Assembly: GCA_003550305.1 (NCBI GenBank)
Contig: QKYT01000067.1
Span: 257,727-305,950, forward strand
Reading direction: 5' to 3'
Origin: Glomus cerebriforme
Lineage: Eukaryota > Glomeromycota > Glomeromycetes > Glomerales > Glomeraceae
Length of the DNA stretch: 48,224 nt
Shown here piece after piece: positions 21,000 through 32,673 of the stretch (position 1 is the stretch's first letter; each line of letters begins with the position of its first letter). The position numbers and the translations under genes were made by a program. A model generated the notes under the pieces. That model saw nothing but the letters and a program-made list of their open reading frames with translations, made no database searches and had not been told where the DNA came from.

Positions 21000-22055
21000 A
21001 CAATAAATTTTTGCTCATATAAATGCTTGTCAATAATTTTAATTACACTATGCCAGTTATTAGCATCAAATAGATTCTTCACATTTCATCATATGACATG
21101 TCAGCTTTAGCGTCAAGATCACATTTTTTTAAGTAAAACTTAAGCGAACTTTCCTTTTCAACTTCAGAATGAGTATAATGTTTTTTGAGATACATTCAAA
21201 CATCAATTAGTATACATCCTGGCAGTTTAAGAAAACTGAAAAAGAAATTCTCTTCCACATCAATTTTGATCTCAATGCAATTAGACAAGAGTATGATCTC
21301 ATAAGAGAGCTAAAATAAGGAAGCGATTGGCTATAGTTGTAATATTTTTTACTGGTTAAAAATCTTTTTTAAAAATATAGAAAGTATATAAACAGACTGG
21401 ATCAATCCTTTCTTATATATATATTTGCTCATCATAAACTAGTCAGAAAGTTGGATTTTATTTTCTTGAATTACTTTATGATGAAATGATCACATATTAT
21501 TTAATGCAGTTTTAAAGTTACTATTTTGAATAACTTTGATAGCTTCTTTTTCCAGTGCTATTCATATAAATTCGTAAATATGCCTTTTTTTCTGTGTGGT
21601 AACCACAAAAAGAAAAAGTTTTAATATGCTCTATTTTAAATGTTTTTATAATGCCAGAGAGAATTTCTTTCACTTTTGCTTCACATTCATTTGGAGACTT
21701 TCCATTCAGTACAAGGATGTCAAAGAATACCTGAATATCCAAAAAAATTACTACTGCTTTTTGGCTAGAACCGTAAAGATATAATACATAGCAATACTTT
21801 CCATTTATCTTTTAACTTGATCTTTCATTGTTAATGGCCATGAATGATATATCTTGTTGCTTAGATAAAGTATCTTCAAGATTTGTGATTAATTTCTCAT
21901 CATTTTTCACAACTATATCATCACAGGTTGGAATACCATTCAAGTAATTTTTATCAGAATAGTGAATCACTTGACCTTTTATTTTATCTTTTTTAGCCTT
22001 TGGATGAAAAAGGGCAGATGGTATATTGAGGAACTCTGAAAGCTTGAATTAAGTC
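21000..22055 (-). pseudogene. Family B DNA polymerase remnant (N-terminal/exonuclease region)
   Basis: On the minus strand a decayed frame runs from 'LSEFLNIPSALFHPKAKK' through 'CYVLYLYGS', 'QVFFDILV' and 'FCGYHTEKKAYLRIYM', then after frame changes 'FLKLPGCILIDV' and 'LKFYLKKCDLDAKADMSYDE'. This order matches the N-terminal and exonuclease part of large family B DNA polymerases of the type found in large DNA viruses and in repeats of AM fungi. There are many stops and the palm domain with its YGDTD-type motif is missing. Viral versus transposon origin cannot be settled from this fragment. Confidence 0.5.
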
Positions 22056-22094
22056 ATAGTAAATATAATAACTATATATACTGTTTCAGTATAA

Positions 22095-22505
22095 TATTCC
22101 AACAAAAAAGTTTAAAATAAAAATAAATATTATTATAGACATTAAAAGATTAACTAAGAATAATATCAAATAGAAGGTAAATACATCTGCCAGTATTGTT
22201 TTAATAAAGGAAAGGTTTGTGAGCAGGGATGCAGGTAACAAGAAGACTGTTTTATTCACTAAAAAAGATATCAGCAACCTTCATGCAAATATGAATAATG
22301 TATAAGACCAATGGCTTCTAAATATGAATTATATGATTGGTATGTAAAAAAGTACCAATTAAACATATATTATCATCAGAAAAAGTTGGATAAGATGTTT
22401 CAGAATAGGCAGACACCAAAAGTATTGGAACAGGTTATCAATAGAATGAAAATGCCTAATCCTATAAGTTAGTCTAAAGACTTATCAAAAAATTTGACCC
22501 TATAA
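22095..22505 (+). pseudogene. Unidentified coding remnant
   Basis: The plus strand gives 'SASIVLIKERFVSRDAGNKK', 'VLFTKKDISNLHANMNNV', then in another frame 'SKYELYDWYVKKYQLNIYYH' and 'VLEQVINRMKMPNPIS'. The amino-acid make-up is protein-like, but stops and a frameshift break it. No family recognised. It begins just beyond the 5' end of the polymerase remnant on the opposite strand. Confidence 0.3.
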
Positions 22506-22509
22506 AAGT

Positions 22510-23200
22510 AATCCTATACCCCATAAAAAATTTATAGGGATAACAAAAAAAGTTAACAAGGATGCTAGAAGTATCTTCTTTAATGATTTTAGAACTCTGA
22601 AAAAGGCATTTTCACTATTTGTTTCTATGTCTCTATATGTCTCTATAAAATCTCGAACTTCTTTATTTTTTATTTATTTTTTTTTTATACCATATATTGA
22701 CTATATATTAATCATATCTGTAAGCATATATAGTTGCCAAAAGTAATAAATCATAGAAAAATTGAATTTTTTTCTAGAATTTTTACATTTTATAGGAACT
22801 CATAGAAACATAGGAATAAGTAATAAAAAATAGAATAAATCAAACTAAAAAGCCCAAAAATAATATCAAAGTTGTCTTTAAGAGCGTCACTATGAATTTT
22901 TCTTATAGGAACAGAGAAATTACATAGGGATAGTTAGTATTACCATATTATATTTCTGAATTACTAATTAATTGAATCATCAGACTGAATCCCAAATATT
23001 TCTCAAAAGTAATGAAAAGGTTGCAAGAAAGTGACGGGAAAGTGCTAGAAATTGAAGGCGCAGTAAATTAACAGCAATTTTGGCCAACACTATTTCATAA
23101 TTTTGGCCAGAATTTTGGACATAAGAACTTGACATTCAAAATGCCATATAAGTGATCTAAAACTAGCAAACTGATAGAATTTTTCTGGCATCATACCAGT
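22510..23200. other. AT-rich noncoding stretch
   Basis: No supported frame or RNA gene. A 'ttttggccag' motif (near 23078-23105) occurs twice and is related to 'ttttggcca' motifs elsewhere in the window. Confidence 0.45.
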
Positions 23201-23205
23201 TTTAT

Positions 23206-23724
23206 CACTGGTCAAAAACTGATCTATCTTATAGATATCTTATAAATATCAGGTACCCAAAATGCAAAAAATCTGCTATACATCGGGTACCCAATATGTA
23301 TACTATAGAATTAAAAAATACAATTTATTAATTATCTTACTATCCAGTGATCATAAAAAGATAAAATATAACTCATTCTATTCACCTCACTGAGACGTAT
23401 CGAATGGTACTAATTTCGCATTTTTAGGTATGATAGATGATAAGATATTCGATAAATCGTAAAAAAATAAACAAAAAATACAATATCTCGATATCTATCA
23501 CACCTAGAAATGCAAAATTAGTACCATTCAATACGTCTCAGTGATGCAAATCGAATGAACTATATTTCATCTTTTTATGATTACTGGATAGCGAGATAAT
23601 TAATAAATTGTATTTTTTAATTCTATAGTATANATATTGGATACCCGATGTATAGCAGATTTTCTGCATTTTGGATACCCGATATTTATAAGATATCTGT
23701 AAGATAGATCAGTTTTTGACCAGT
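23206..23724. mobile_element. 519-bp fold-back element (near-perfect palindrome)
   Basis: The two halves are inverted copies of each other over about 235-250 bp, with almost no spacer (centre near 23465). Examples: 'actggtcaaaaactgatcta' (left end) against its complement at the right end; 'gagacgtatcgaatggtact' near 23392 against 'agtaccattcaatacgtctc' near 23520. I estimate roughly 9 in 10 positions match by eye. The start 'cactggtc' and possible 3-base 'tat' flanks hint at a CACTA-like derivative, but this is weak. A single N lies at 23633. Confidence 0.8.
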
Positions 23725-24129
23725 ATATGACAGTTCCATAACAGTTCTCTGCCAGTTTCACATTAGTTCTATGATAACTTCAAGATATTGTCAGATCACT
23801 ACCATAGTACCAAATTACATGCCCTAAAAATCAGCCTGAATTATGCCATAGTACTAGCCAAATTTAGACACAGAATTACATTAAATTACTGCACCACCCA
23901 ATGCAAGATTTTTTTTTATCACAATTTGGGATTTTGATGGATAACAAAATAGATAATGAAGAAAAATATTCTCGATATTTTAACAGATAACCAAAGAGAT
24001 ACAAAAGTACAGAAACTTTGATATAAAACTTGGAATTCAAATAGGTATAAATAGCCTACATCTTTAACATAGAACTCAGCAACCAATCAACTGAAGATAT
24101 TCACCAATGCAAATTATAATAGAAAACAT

Positions 24130-24360
24130 TCATCAGTACATAGTACATAATAAAAAAAAGCGTATTTAGATTATTTAGTTATATCTAGTTTATTTGATTA
24201 TATCTAGTTTAATTAAGTAGATAAAATTATAAATAAGTAGTTGAAATTATAAAAACAAGTAGATACTATTATAAATAAATAGATTGTATTATATATAATA
24301 AGTAGGCATAATAACCTAGGATAAGTAGATTGTATTCTATTAGAACACAATCTACTTGAT
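24130..24360. repeat. Minisatellite-like block, units about 17-30 bp
   Basis: First 'ttatatctagtttatttgat' and a near copy, then several units ending 'aagtaga' ('aaattataaataagtag', 'actattataaataaatag', 'aataagtaggcataat'). The final part 'aagtagattgtattctatta' is followed by 'gaacacaatctacttg', a short inverted repeat (about 24321-24358). Confidence 0.55.
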
Positions 24361-24639
24361 CTATTGCATATTACAATCATGATATATATAATTGTACTTA
24401 CAATTTTATTTAATAGAATATATTCTGGATCATATTCACTACCTGTAATAATGTATTATATTTCCATTTTACCATTCATAATAACTTTGCCAGAAGGTTG
24501 AAATTATTAAACCTTATATTTTTTATAATTAACATTATAAAATAGAGAGATCCTCTTAAATTCCAGAATTTCAAGTGTTTCTTTTGTAAAAATTTACAAA
24601 AAACTTTTTTATCTAACATAATATCCAAATTTAATTGAA

Positions 24640-25400
24640 ATCTAAAAAAATGCAAAAAACAAGATCATTAATAACCTTCTCCTTTTTATAATCATATAGC
24701 AGCCATTTAATGGATTAGATGATGAGTCCATATATATTGCTGATTTAATCTTGTTTATTTACAATTATTTTGATTATAAATTTCTTATCAACAAATATGG
24801 ACAAGACATCCTTATATATTATATGCTCTGTTTTATTTATAAGAAATTATTACTTAATATGCTTAATCAGATCATGCATTTTAAATATCTTTTATTTCAA
24901 ATTATGGACAAGTTTTGCACTTTCCTCATATACGCTATTTTATCTGGCTATTCTGCAATTAGTACTTTAAAGATTAGAAAGCTAATTATTTGCTCTTCCA
25001 TTACTAAATCCAACTGGTAGATCTTCTTGCTTAGAAATCCAATCATAGGATTTATCACTACATTGGTCAGATAGTAATGGACAAATTCAACCATCTGATT
25101 AAAAACTCTGCCAAGTATTTTTTTAGTATTTTACAACAGTAGCTATCAGATGTGAAGGATTATATTTATAAAGAAAAAATATTGGGTAATATAGTTAATA
25201 GCAAAGTTTTAAAAATTTTAAAATATATTGAGGAAATGTATAATAGTATTTTATATGAAAAATTAGACTTAGGATTAGATTTAAGTAATAATAGTTCTGG
25301 TGTATTATATAATAAACTAGTTAATTACTTGCTCTGGAAATTGGTACTAGCATCCAGTTTCTAGAAACTTATCAATATTTTATGCTAGTTTGAAGACCCA
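24640..25400. pseudogene. Stop-ridden remnants, possible LINE RNase H piece
   Basis: On the minus strand near 24690-24760 the reading 'IKSAIYMDSSSNPLNGCYMI' resembles the first motif of the RNase H domain in fungal LINE elements (A-I-Y-T-D-G-S), with Thr and Gly replaced. On the plus strand 25152-25360 is a short open frame ('LDLGLDLSNNSSGVLYNKLV') that I cannot place. Neither is intact. The assignment is a guess from one motif. Confidence 0.25.
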
Positions 25401-25681
25401 GAGAATTATTATGGAGAGATTCAGATGAACTGGGCAAAGAGTATTCATTTTGATGGAAAGATTTGGGAGAACTAGTTAAAGGGATTATTTTTGGTTTCTG
25501 GTACTGGGGTATAGGAGAGATTCAAAGCATGTCTTATCTAAGGAGGCTTGGCAACATGGCCCACTCTAAGGATCTATATGGCATAAGTGTGATAAGTTGT
25601 CACCCATATATACAAAATTATTTTGTCCCAGCAATTTATTATTGTTCTTATTGCATCTATTATATCTATTATTTAACTCTT

Positions 25682-26063
25682 TAATAGATCACAAGTACAG
25701 GATCAGAAATGGTTAATGAAGCATAAAAATCTTTTGCTAAGGGATTTTGGTAATAAGATCCATCTTTACAAATTACTATTTTGCATGGCAAATTATGCTT
25801 TTCTTTACAGAAGGTATATTCATAATTTATTGCATGTAATTGTCGTTTAGACACTAATTACAAATAATAGACTAGATTGACTAGTTAATCACTTTAATAG
25901 ATCACAAGTATAGGGTCAAGGAATGGTTAATGAAGTGTAAGAACCTTTTGCTAAGGGGTTTTGGTAATAAGACCCATCTTTACAAATCACCATTTTGCAT
26001 GACAAGTTATGCTTTTCTTTTACAGAAGGTATATTCGTGATTTATTGCATGTAATTATCATTT
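25682..26063. repeat. Tandem duplication of a 170-bp segment
   Basis: 25682-25850 and 25894-26063 are copies (start 'taatagatcacaagta', end 'ttattgcatgtaatt'), differing mainly by C/T and A/G transitions and one-base indels, with about 43 bp between. The sequence has protein-like pieces in one plus-strand frame ('LLLRDFGNKIHLYKLLFC', 'MANYAFLYRRYIHNLLHVIV'), so it may be a duplicated part of a dead retroelement. Confidence 0.75.
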
Positions 26064-26301
26064 AAAATCATACTATAATAATATTCTATATAAATCATAG
26101 GACTTTATTTATGTGACGAAATACGATTTTAGGTAGAAATTTAAATACACAACATGTTTATACTGTATTTAATTTAAAGTTTCATATTTAATAATGATAA
26201 AATCATATATGATTTCAGGCTTCATTATTTAATTAAATGTTGCATCAAAATAAAATAAGAATAGTATATAGTATTATATTTTACAAACTATAAAATAGAA
26301 T

Positions 26302-27753
26302 TTATTTTAGTGGATCATTAGAGAGTATTTTTGAATGTTTATCGTAAGTTAAAATTTCATGATAATATATAGCAAATTTGGAAAAAGTGCTATTTGGAGT
26401 TCCAATAACATCCATTCCATTGGCAATTATTAACAAATCAAGTAAAGGATAAAAGAAATTCAACATTTTTATATTTCTATCTAATGTATAATTTCTTAAA
26501 GGATAAATGAATTCTTCAAAATCTCCAAGTGTAAATACACAAGGAAATGTTAAGAAGATTTTTGTTAACTCTTCACGTGGATTAGAAGAATCTGTTGCGA
26601 TAAAGATGATTCGTTCGTTTTGTAATTTACAGTTATTAAGAGAATGATTTTCAGAATCTGATGTAACCATCATTTTCTTTGTAGGTTTTGCGATATTTTT
26701 CATGTCTTCAATTATAAGGTCAATAGTATTTCCCATATTCGATTTAAATATTCCATCTCCAGTTCTAACATGAACTCCTAAAAAATTTTCAACCCCACTT
26801 AATTCATTAACAATATTATTAGTTACATCCAATAGTATTGGATGAGAAACTTTAAGACTTCTCATCATATCTGATCTCCATTTAATAACTCTTTCATCTT
26901 CGTACTTAATCCTAAAACTTCCAAATAAACTATCTGTATGAATTAACTTTTCTTCTCTCTTTCGTAAATTACTGATTAAATAAGGAACTTTATAATTGTC
27001 TAAATCATAATTATTATCGGAATTATCAGTATCAAAAAATCTATAATAATATCTATTTCTAAGTTTATCACCTTGACTTATAACGTATACATTTTCATTA
27101 TTATATAAATCTTGAAATTCGTTAATTGTCGTTTCCTTGGCAGGAATATTACAAATCTTATATAAACCTTCGATAGAAAGTTCATTTTTATTTATAATTT
27201 TAATTTGACTTTTAATCCAACTAAAATCAAAGATTTCTTCCCAATTTATCATCATAAAAGAATCATATTTAGAAAATTTGGGAGAACAATATCTTCTCCT
27301 TGAATCTTTTATATTACATAATAATCTATTTTTCTTTACCCTTTCGACATAATTTAAATGATTATAAAGATTATGTAAAGGTTCATAAGGAAATGCCAAA
27401 CTATCAGTAAAATGTAATATTGGTGGCATTATTAAAGTTCGATTCGTTAAATAAGCAAGAACGATGGCATTTTTCAATTCAATTAATTGATTATGAAATT
27501 GACTGTGTGGAAGGTATGTTAAAAATTTTTCATTTTTAACAGAGGTATTAGGAAAAGAATTAATACCAGATGGTCCAAATTTTAAATTTGTAACATTTAC
27601 TGGTTTTAATTCTGGGGTTATTTCTCTAAATGAGAAAAAGAATCTGATAAGAGAAATTATGATTAAGAGTCTGAATAATCTTTTTGAGAAAAGAAACTTC
27701 GCTTTACTGGTATCAACGTGATGGCATTTGAGAATTTCTTTACTAAAAGTCAT
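26302..27753 (-). CDS. GDP-fucose O-fucosyltransferase-like type II membrane protein, paralogue 1
   Basis: Intronless, 483 residues from the Met at 27753. I prefer this over the upstream Met at 27798 because the sequence after it aligns with paralogue 2, and a TATTTATAC box sits about 100 bp upstream (27851-27859). A short cytosolic N-terminus is followed by one membrane segment (residues 26-42), as in Golgi type II enzymes. Family marks: 'PHSQFHNQLIELKNAIVLAY' with 'NRTLIMPP' (82-110), 'HVRTGDG' (328-334, the HxRxGD nucleotide-sugar motif), 'IFIATDSSNPREE', and 'GTPNSTFSKFA' (451-461) near the C-terminus. The expected reaction is transfer of fucose from GDP-fucose to protein Ser/Thr, but donor and acceptor are inferred from the family only. 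It is the most canonical of three tandem copies in its HxRxGD motif. Confidence 0.8.
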   Translation of the reverse strand: MTFSKEILKCHHVDTSKAKFLFSKRLFRLLIIISLIRFFFSFREITPELKPVNVTNLKFGPSGINSFPNTSVKNEKFLTYLPHSQFHNQLIELKNAIVLAYLTNRTLIMPPILHFTDSLAFPYEPLHNLYNHLNYVERVKKNRLLCNIKDSRRRYCSPKFSKYDSFMMINWEEIFDFSWIKSQIKIINKNELSIEGLYKICNIPAKETTINEFQDLYNNENVYVISQGDKLRNRYYYRFFDTDNSDNNYDLDNYKVPYLISNLRKREEKLIHTDSLFGSFRIKYEDERVIKWRSDMMRSLKVSHPILLDVTNNIVNELSGVENFLGVHVRTGDGIFKSNMGNTIDLIIEDMKNIAKPTKKMMVTSDSENHSLNNCKLQNERIIFIATDSSNPREELTKIFLTFPCVFTLGDFEEFIYPLRNYTLDRNIKMLNFFYPLLDLLIIANGMDVIGTPNSTFSKFAIYYHEILTYDKHSKILSNDPLK

Positions 27754-27850
27754 TCTTTGGTAAATAAATGAGGGATAAAAGAAGGAGAGGAAGTACAAAG
27801 ATCAAGGTAAATGTATTTAAAGAAAGTAGAGAATAGAAAATTTTTAAATG

Positions 27851-27859
27851 GTATAAATA
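27851..27859 (-). promoter_or_regulatory. TATA box of glycosyltransferase paralogue 1
   Basis: TATTTATAC on the minus strand about 100 bp before the chosen start. An equivalent box stands at the same distance from paralogue 3. Confidence 0.45.
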
Positions 27860-27869
27860 AGTATGTATT

Positions 27870-29422
27870 TCACTAGTTATTATTATATATAATATTTATT
27901 TAATATTTACAGTATGTTCGCTTAACGTTTCACAACATTGTTCTTAGAAAATGATAAAAATTTACGGAAAAGAACAGATATCTAAATAATTAAAAAGAAA
28001 AAATGCGTAAAAACCTTTAAAGAATGAATTCATTTTTTTCCACCTTGAAAGGGGAATATTCCATAAATAACGAGAAGTATAGAATCAAAGAAAGTGTGCA
28101 TGCCGCAGTAAACATAATGCTTTGACGGGTTTATATTGCAGTCTCGTTTTTTCATTTTATCTATTCGGATGAATGCTTCATTTCATTTGTTACCTTAATG
28201 TGTAAAGGAACTCCGCATCAATTATTTACAAATTTATAAATTTTGTGTAGCGACCAGGAAGCATGAGATCGAATTGCTTTGATTAATATTTTTTGCTATG
28301 ACGATATCTTGAGGGCATATTATTAGAGTACAAGATCCAACAGATAAAATTAATTACGGCATATACAATAAATTTGTGTAATTGACAAGCAAAAACTTGC
28401 CTGCATGGTCGATAGATATTAGGTAATTATTGGATAAATTTTTATTAAAGAAACTTCTGAATTATTAATTAATTTTATGCAAGTGATCAACAACATGAGA
28501 AATTATTGGTTTTCCTAAATTATGAATTAATGATTTTTAGTCGTCATTGTAGATATACTGTAGAACATATAAACTTATTAACGATAACAGATCATATGTC
28601 TAATTCATTTGGCGCCGACAAAAAGTAAGATAAAGGTTGTTCTAAACAAAGGTTTGCAGACCTATTGCCTATTGGTTGGTTCCATTATCAACATGTCACA
28701 ACAGGTTTCGAAACTATGAATGAGAAAAACTATAATATAATAAACTGAAGACTTTATAATAAACTCATTTCGTGAATTAATATAACTTTTATTTACTTCT
28801 CGTGATATTTGTACGAAAAACTGGCTAAAGAAATGGTTTACATTACTATTTTCGTTTCGTTTCGGTAACCAATTTTAGTATTGCCATATTGAAAAAAAAT
28901 ATTTCTTTCCTAAAATATTTTATTTACTTATCAGTAGGAAATACGTATATAAAATTTGACCAATGAAATTGTTTTAGTGTTATCTATTTAAAATCCGCCA
29001 AATAACAGTCTAAACCCTATTCCTTTTTTGATTAAAAGATAGATGATTAAATTTATCAATCTCGCTTATCTCAGTGCATGTATATATCATGCCACTTTTT
29101 GAAGTTTCCTTCTCTGGAGTCATTATTTTAATTTCGTGTTATATAAACATTTTAAAAGCTTTTTCCGTGACCGTGAATTGTTTGTACAGTACCGAATATA
29201 TTGAAAATTATTAAACGATTGATATGATTGTTTGTGTGAATTAACATGTAAAATATATAAATTTTTATTACAAATTTAGATTTTTTGAATTTCTATACAA
29301 AGTTAAAAATATACAAAATTATATACTCTATATATATAATAAATTACTTTTGATCTTTAATGCTAAAAAAAAAATTATATTGATTATTTTACAAAATGAA
29401 AAAAAATTAATTTATTCGTTGT
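27870..29422. other. Intergenic region duplicated between the glycosyltransferase genes
   Basis: No gene is supported. Blocks here recur between paralogues 2 and 3: 'atgtctaattcattt' then 'cgacaaaaag' (28598-28625) against the same words near 31713-31741; 'ctattttcgtttcg' (28846) against 'ctattttcgtttcatttcga' (32079); and 'gaattcatttttttccacct' (28025) against a relative near 31240. The tandem duplication therefore included the upstream DNA, with a unit of about 3.1-3.3 kb. Confidence 0.6.
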
Positions 29423-30838
29423 TTAGAACCCAAGAGTGTCTCTTTCAAAAGCTAAAATCTGATGATAATATTTGGCGAATCCAGAAAAAGTACTTGAATG
29501 AGTCACAACAACATCCATACCATTTGATATTATTAATAAATCAAGTAAAGGATAAAAGAAATTCAACATTTTTACATTTTTATCAGATGTATAAGTTATA
29601 TTTCTTAGAGGATCAATAAAATTTTTAAAATCTCCAATTGTGAATACACAAGGAAATGTTGAAAAGATTTTTGATAATTTCTTACGTGGTTCTAATGCAT
29701 CTGTTGCTATAAAGATAATTTGTTCGTTCTTTAATTTACAATTATTAAGAGAAATGTTTTCATTAATAGAATCGGATTTATCATCTGTTTTTGAATTAGT
29801 TTGAGTATAATTTTTCAACTGTTCGATCACATTATCAATAATGTTTTCCAAGTTATCTTTAAATGATCCATCAGCAGTTCTAACATGAACACCCAAATAA
29901 TTTCCAAATCCCCCTAATTCATTAACAATATTATTAGATACATCTAATAGAATCGGATGAGAAATTTTAAGACTTCTATGCATATTTGATTTCCATTCAA
30001 TGATTCTTTCATCCTTATAATCAATTCTACCATTTCCGAATAAAGTATCTATGAAAATTAATTTCTCTTCTCTCTTTCGTAAATCACTAATTAAATAAGG
30101 AGTTTCATACTTATTTGAAGTATCATTAGTGTAGGTATCATCAGTATCGAAAAATCTATAATGATATTTATGATTATTAATAATAACATATACATTCTTA
30201 TTATCTTGTAATAAATCTTCAAGAGTATTATTATTTAACTTAATAGGAATATTACAAATTTTATATAAATCAACCATAGAAAAATCATTTCTATTTATAA
30301 TTTTAATTTGATTTTTAATCCAACTAAAATCAAATATTTCTTCCCAATTTATCATTATAAAAGAATCATATTCACTAAATTCGGAAGAACAATATCTTTT
30401 TCTTGAATGGTTTATCTTACATAATGATCTATTTTTCTTAATCGTTTCAATAAAAGTTAAATTATAATAAAGTTCATGTAAAGGTTGATATGGAACAGCC
30501 AATTCACTGCTAGGAGAATGTAATATTGGTGGTATTATTAAAGTTCGATTCGTTAAGTAAGAAAGAACGATAGCATTTTTTAATTCAATTAATTGATTAT
30601 GAAATTGACTATGTGGAAGGTATGTAAAAAATTTTTCTTCTTTAATAGGAGTATAATATGGTTTAGGATTTGATTTTATAATATTTAGTGATGGAGTTAA
30701 TTCTATAAATGACATAAATGACGAAAAAAATGCGATAAGAGAAATTATTATTAAAAGTATGAATAAATTTTTGAAAGGAAGCTTCGCTTTATTGGCTTCA
30801 AATTGACTGTGTTTGAGAGCTTCTCTAGTAAAAATCAT
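29423..30838 (-). CDS. GDP-fucose O-fucosyltransferase-like type II membrane protein, paralogue 2
   Basis: Intronless, 471 residues from the Met at 30838 (an upstream in-frame Met at 30901 is less likely, since homology with paralogue 1 starts at 'MIFTREALKHSQF'). Single membrane anchor at residues 23-41. Motifs in order: 'PHSQFHNQLIELKNAIVLSY' (75-94), 'NWEEIFDFSWIK', 'LRKREEKLI', 'HPILLDVSNNIVNELGG', 'HVRTADG' (318-324), 'IFIATDALEPRKK' and 'THSSTFSGFAKYYH' near the end. The Gly of HxRxGD is Ala here, as in paralogue 3, which may change donor binding or only be neutral. A stretch rich in Ser/Asn/Lys after this motif varies between copies. Same strand and spacing as its neighbours; a TATATAAAG-like box may lie near 31017-31026 (minus). 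Confidence 0.8.
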   Translation of the reverse strand: MIFTREALKHSQFEANKAKLPFKNLFILLIIISLIAFFSSFMSFIELTPSLNIIKSNPKPYYTPIKEEKFFTYLPHSQFHNQLIELKNAIVLSYLTNRTLIIPPILHSPSSELAVPYQPLHELYYNLTFIETIKKNRSLCKINHSRKRYCSSEFSEYDSFIMINWEEIFDFSWIKNQIKIINRNDFSMVDLYKICNIPIKLNNNTLEDLLQDNKNVYVIINNHKYHYRFFDTDDTYTNDTSNKYETPYLISDLRKREEKLIFIDTLFGNGRIDYKDERIIEWKSNMHRSLKISHPILLDVSNNIVNELGGFGNYLGVHVRTADGSFKDNLENIIDNVIEQLKNYTQTNSKTDDKSDSINENISLNNCKLKNEQIIFIATDALEPRKKLSKIFSTFPCVFTIGDFKNFIDPLRNITYTSDKNVKMLNFFYPLLDLLIISNGMDVVVTHSSTFSGFAKYYHQILAFERDTLGF

Positions 30839-32673
30839 CTTTGATAAATAAATAAAATATAAAGTAGGAAGAGGAAAGATAAAATCGATCAAAGTAAACA
30901 TTGAGAGTAATATTTTAAAGAAAATTTAGCCACAGCGCTATTGCGCAGCATCAATTAATTAAAGTTAGATTCGGGTTCAGTTAGAATCAGGCGATTGTCA
31001 TTTGCATCGTTTTGTCATCTTTATATGTCGCACAGCCGCACAGGCGCTAAGTTACCATAAATGCCATGCTGGCGTCAAATTACAAATTTTTTTTTTTTTT
31101 ACAATAAATGGTATTACTTTGAATATACCGTTCTCGTCGGAATTAATCCAACAATCGACATTATGAATAATTGATATTGTGGAATATTTGGGGTCGTAAT
31201 TGTAATTTCGGCATATGGATATGAAAACCTTTAAAATATGATTCATTTTTGAACTCCATACAAGGAGAATATAATGAAAATTCCGCAGTAAGCAAAATAA
31301 ATGTCTCATTTTAAAGGAATCCTTAATTTCTTCTTGATTATTTGTATTTATTTGCAAAAATAAACACATCTAACGTGTAAAAATAAACGTAGTTTTGTCT
31401 GTCCCGGCGTGCCATAGAGGAGGGGGGTCAAGAATCTTTAAAATAAAAAACAGTAAGATTATGACGAAATTTAGTTTTATTAACAATTGTGTAACTGTGT
31501 TAATAACATCATGTATATGAACGTCCAAGACATAACTTAATCGTAATGGAAAGTTATCCTATTGGATATTAATTACGGATCGCGTATCGACAAATAACCT
31601 AATTATTTATTTAATTAAAAAATTGTCGGCATCATAATTCACTACCTGAAAAAACTATAGAAACATGGTAAATGTGATTCGGGTGACAATTATTATATAC
31701 AATATATAATCTTATGTCTAATTCATTTTTGTCGGCAAAAAGGAGGATGTGTTCTCAATAAATTAATGAGGCACTAATATTATTTTTATTTCTTTTAGGA
31801 ACTATTATTAATAAATTGATTAGCGTTTATTAATTAAAATAACGAGATTTACTATAACCAATTTTTAAAAAGCATGTATGTATAGTTAATTTTTTAATAC
31901 GGTAAGTAGATTATAATTAGATATTCGCGAATACTGTTTAAGTTCTCGGTCAATCTTAACAATTTATTTTTTCGATTGATATGGTGGATTTTGCTTATTG
32001 TATCAGTGATTACCTGTTTAAGTTACGATGTAATTAGATCAATAACCTTTTCATATGTAGCCGTGTAGTTATTTATAACTATTTTCGTTTCATTTCGACC
32101 GTATTTTAGTATGTCTAGACGAAAAAATATATTACTAATTACGGACCAGGAACAGATTAACATGTGAAAATCATTATTTTACCCCCATTTTTTAAATTCG
32201 GGTTCTCTCTCTTTCTTTTTATTTTTAGCATGTCTTTTAATTAAATCTATTAATAAAATCTATTAATAAAATCACGATCTTTTAATATAATCTTGTTCGT
32301 ACCACCAAAACTTTAATTTTTGAAGAACGCGCTCATATTTTACCTGGGTTCCATTAAATATTTCTTCCATTAATCATAAGATTTCATTCGACGTTTCGTC
32401 TAAAGAGGAGAAATATTAATATCATTAATGATTCAACTAAAAGTAAAAGAATCGTACGATAATATATTATATATAGTGTGAATTTGTACAATCTGTACAT
32501 AAAATGTATAAAATTTTTATTACCAACCCATTTTAATTAAAAAAATATTACAAAAATATATATATATATATAATAATAATAATAAAATCTTTATAAAGTT
32601 TTAAACGCTATTGAAAATTATACTAATTATAATTATTCTACAATCAACTCTATAAATTCCATAAATTCCCTAA
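30839..32673. other. Intergenic region, second duplicated copy
   Basis: Carries the counterparts of the blocks in 27870-29422. A minus-strand frame at 31052-31369 is open but aligns with noncoding DNA in the other spacer, so I do not call it. A 'tatatatatata' run lies near 32557-32570. Confidence 0.55.

Noticed and set aside
24751..25020. Plus-strand hydrophobic ORF
   Set aside because: Tyr/Ile/Leu/Phe-rich translation typical of random AT-rich DNA; the opposite strand has a better though weak LINE-like motif.
25682..26063. A pair of LTRs
   Set aside because: The copies are only about 43 bp apart, with no room for an internal region and no TG...CA ends.
29350..29619. Plus-strand frame over the 3' end of glycosyltransferase paralogue 2
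   Set aside because: It overlaps a well-supported gene on the other strand and has no protein features.
31052..31369. Minus-strand ORF of 105 codons between glycosyltransferases 2 and 3
   Set aside because: Its DNA aligns with noncoding spacer near 28000-28110, where the frame is not kept.
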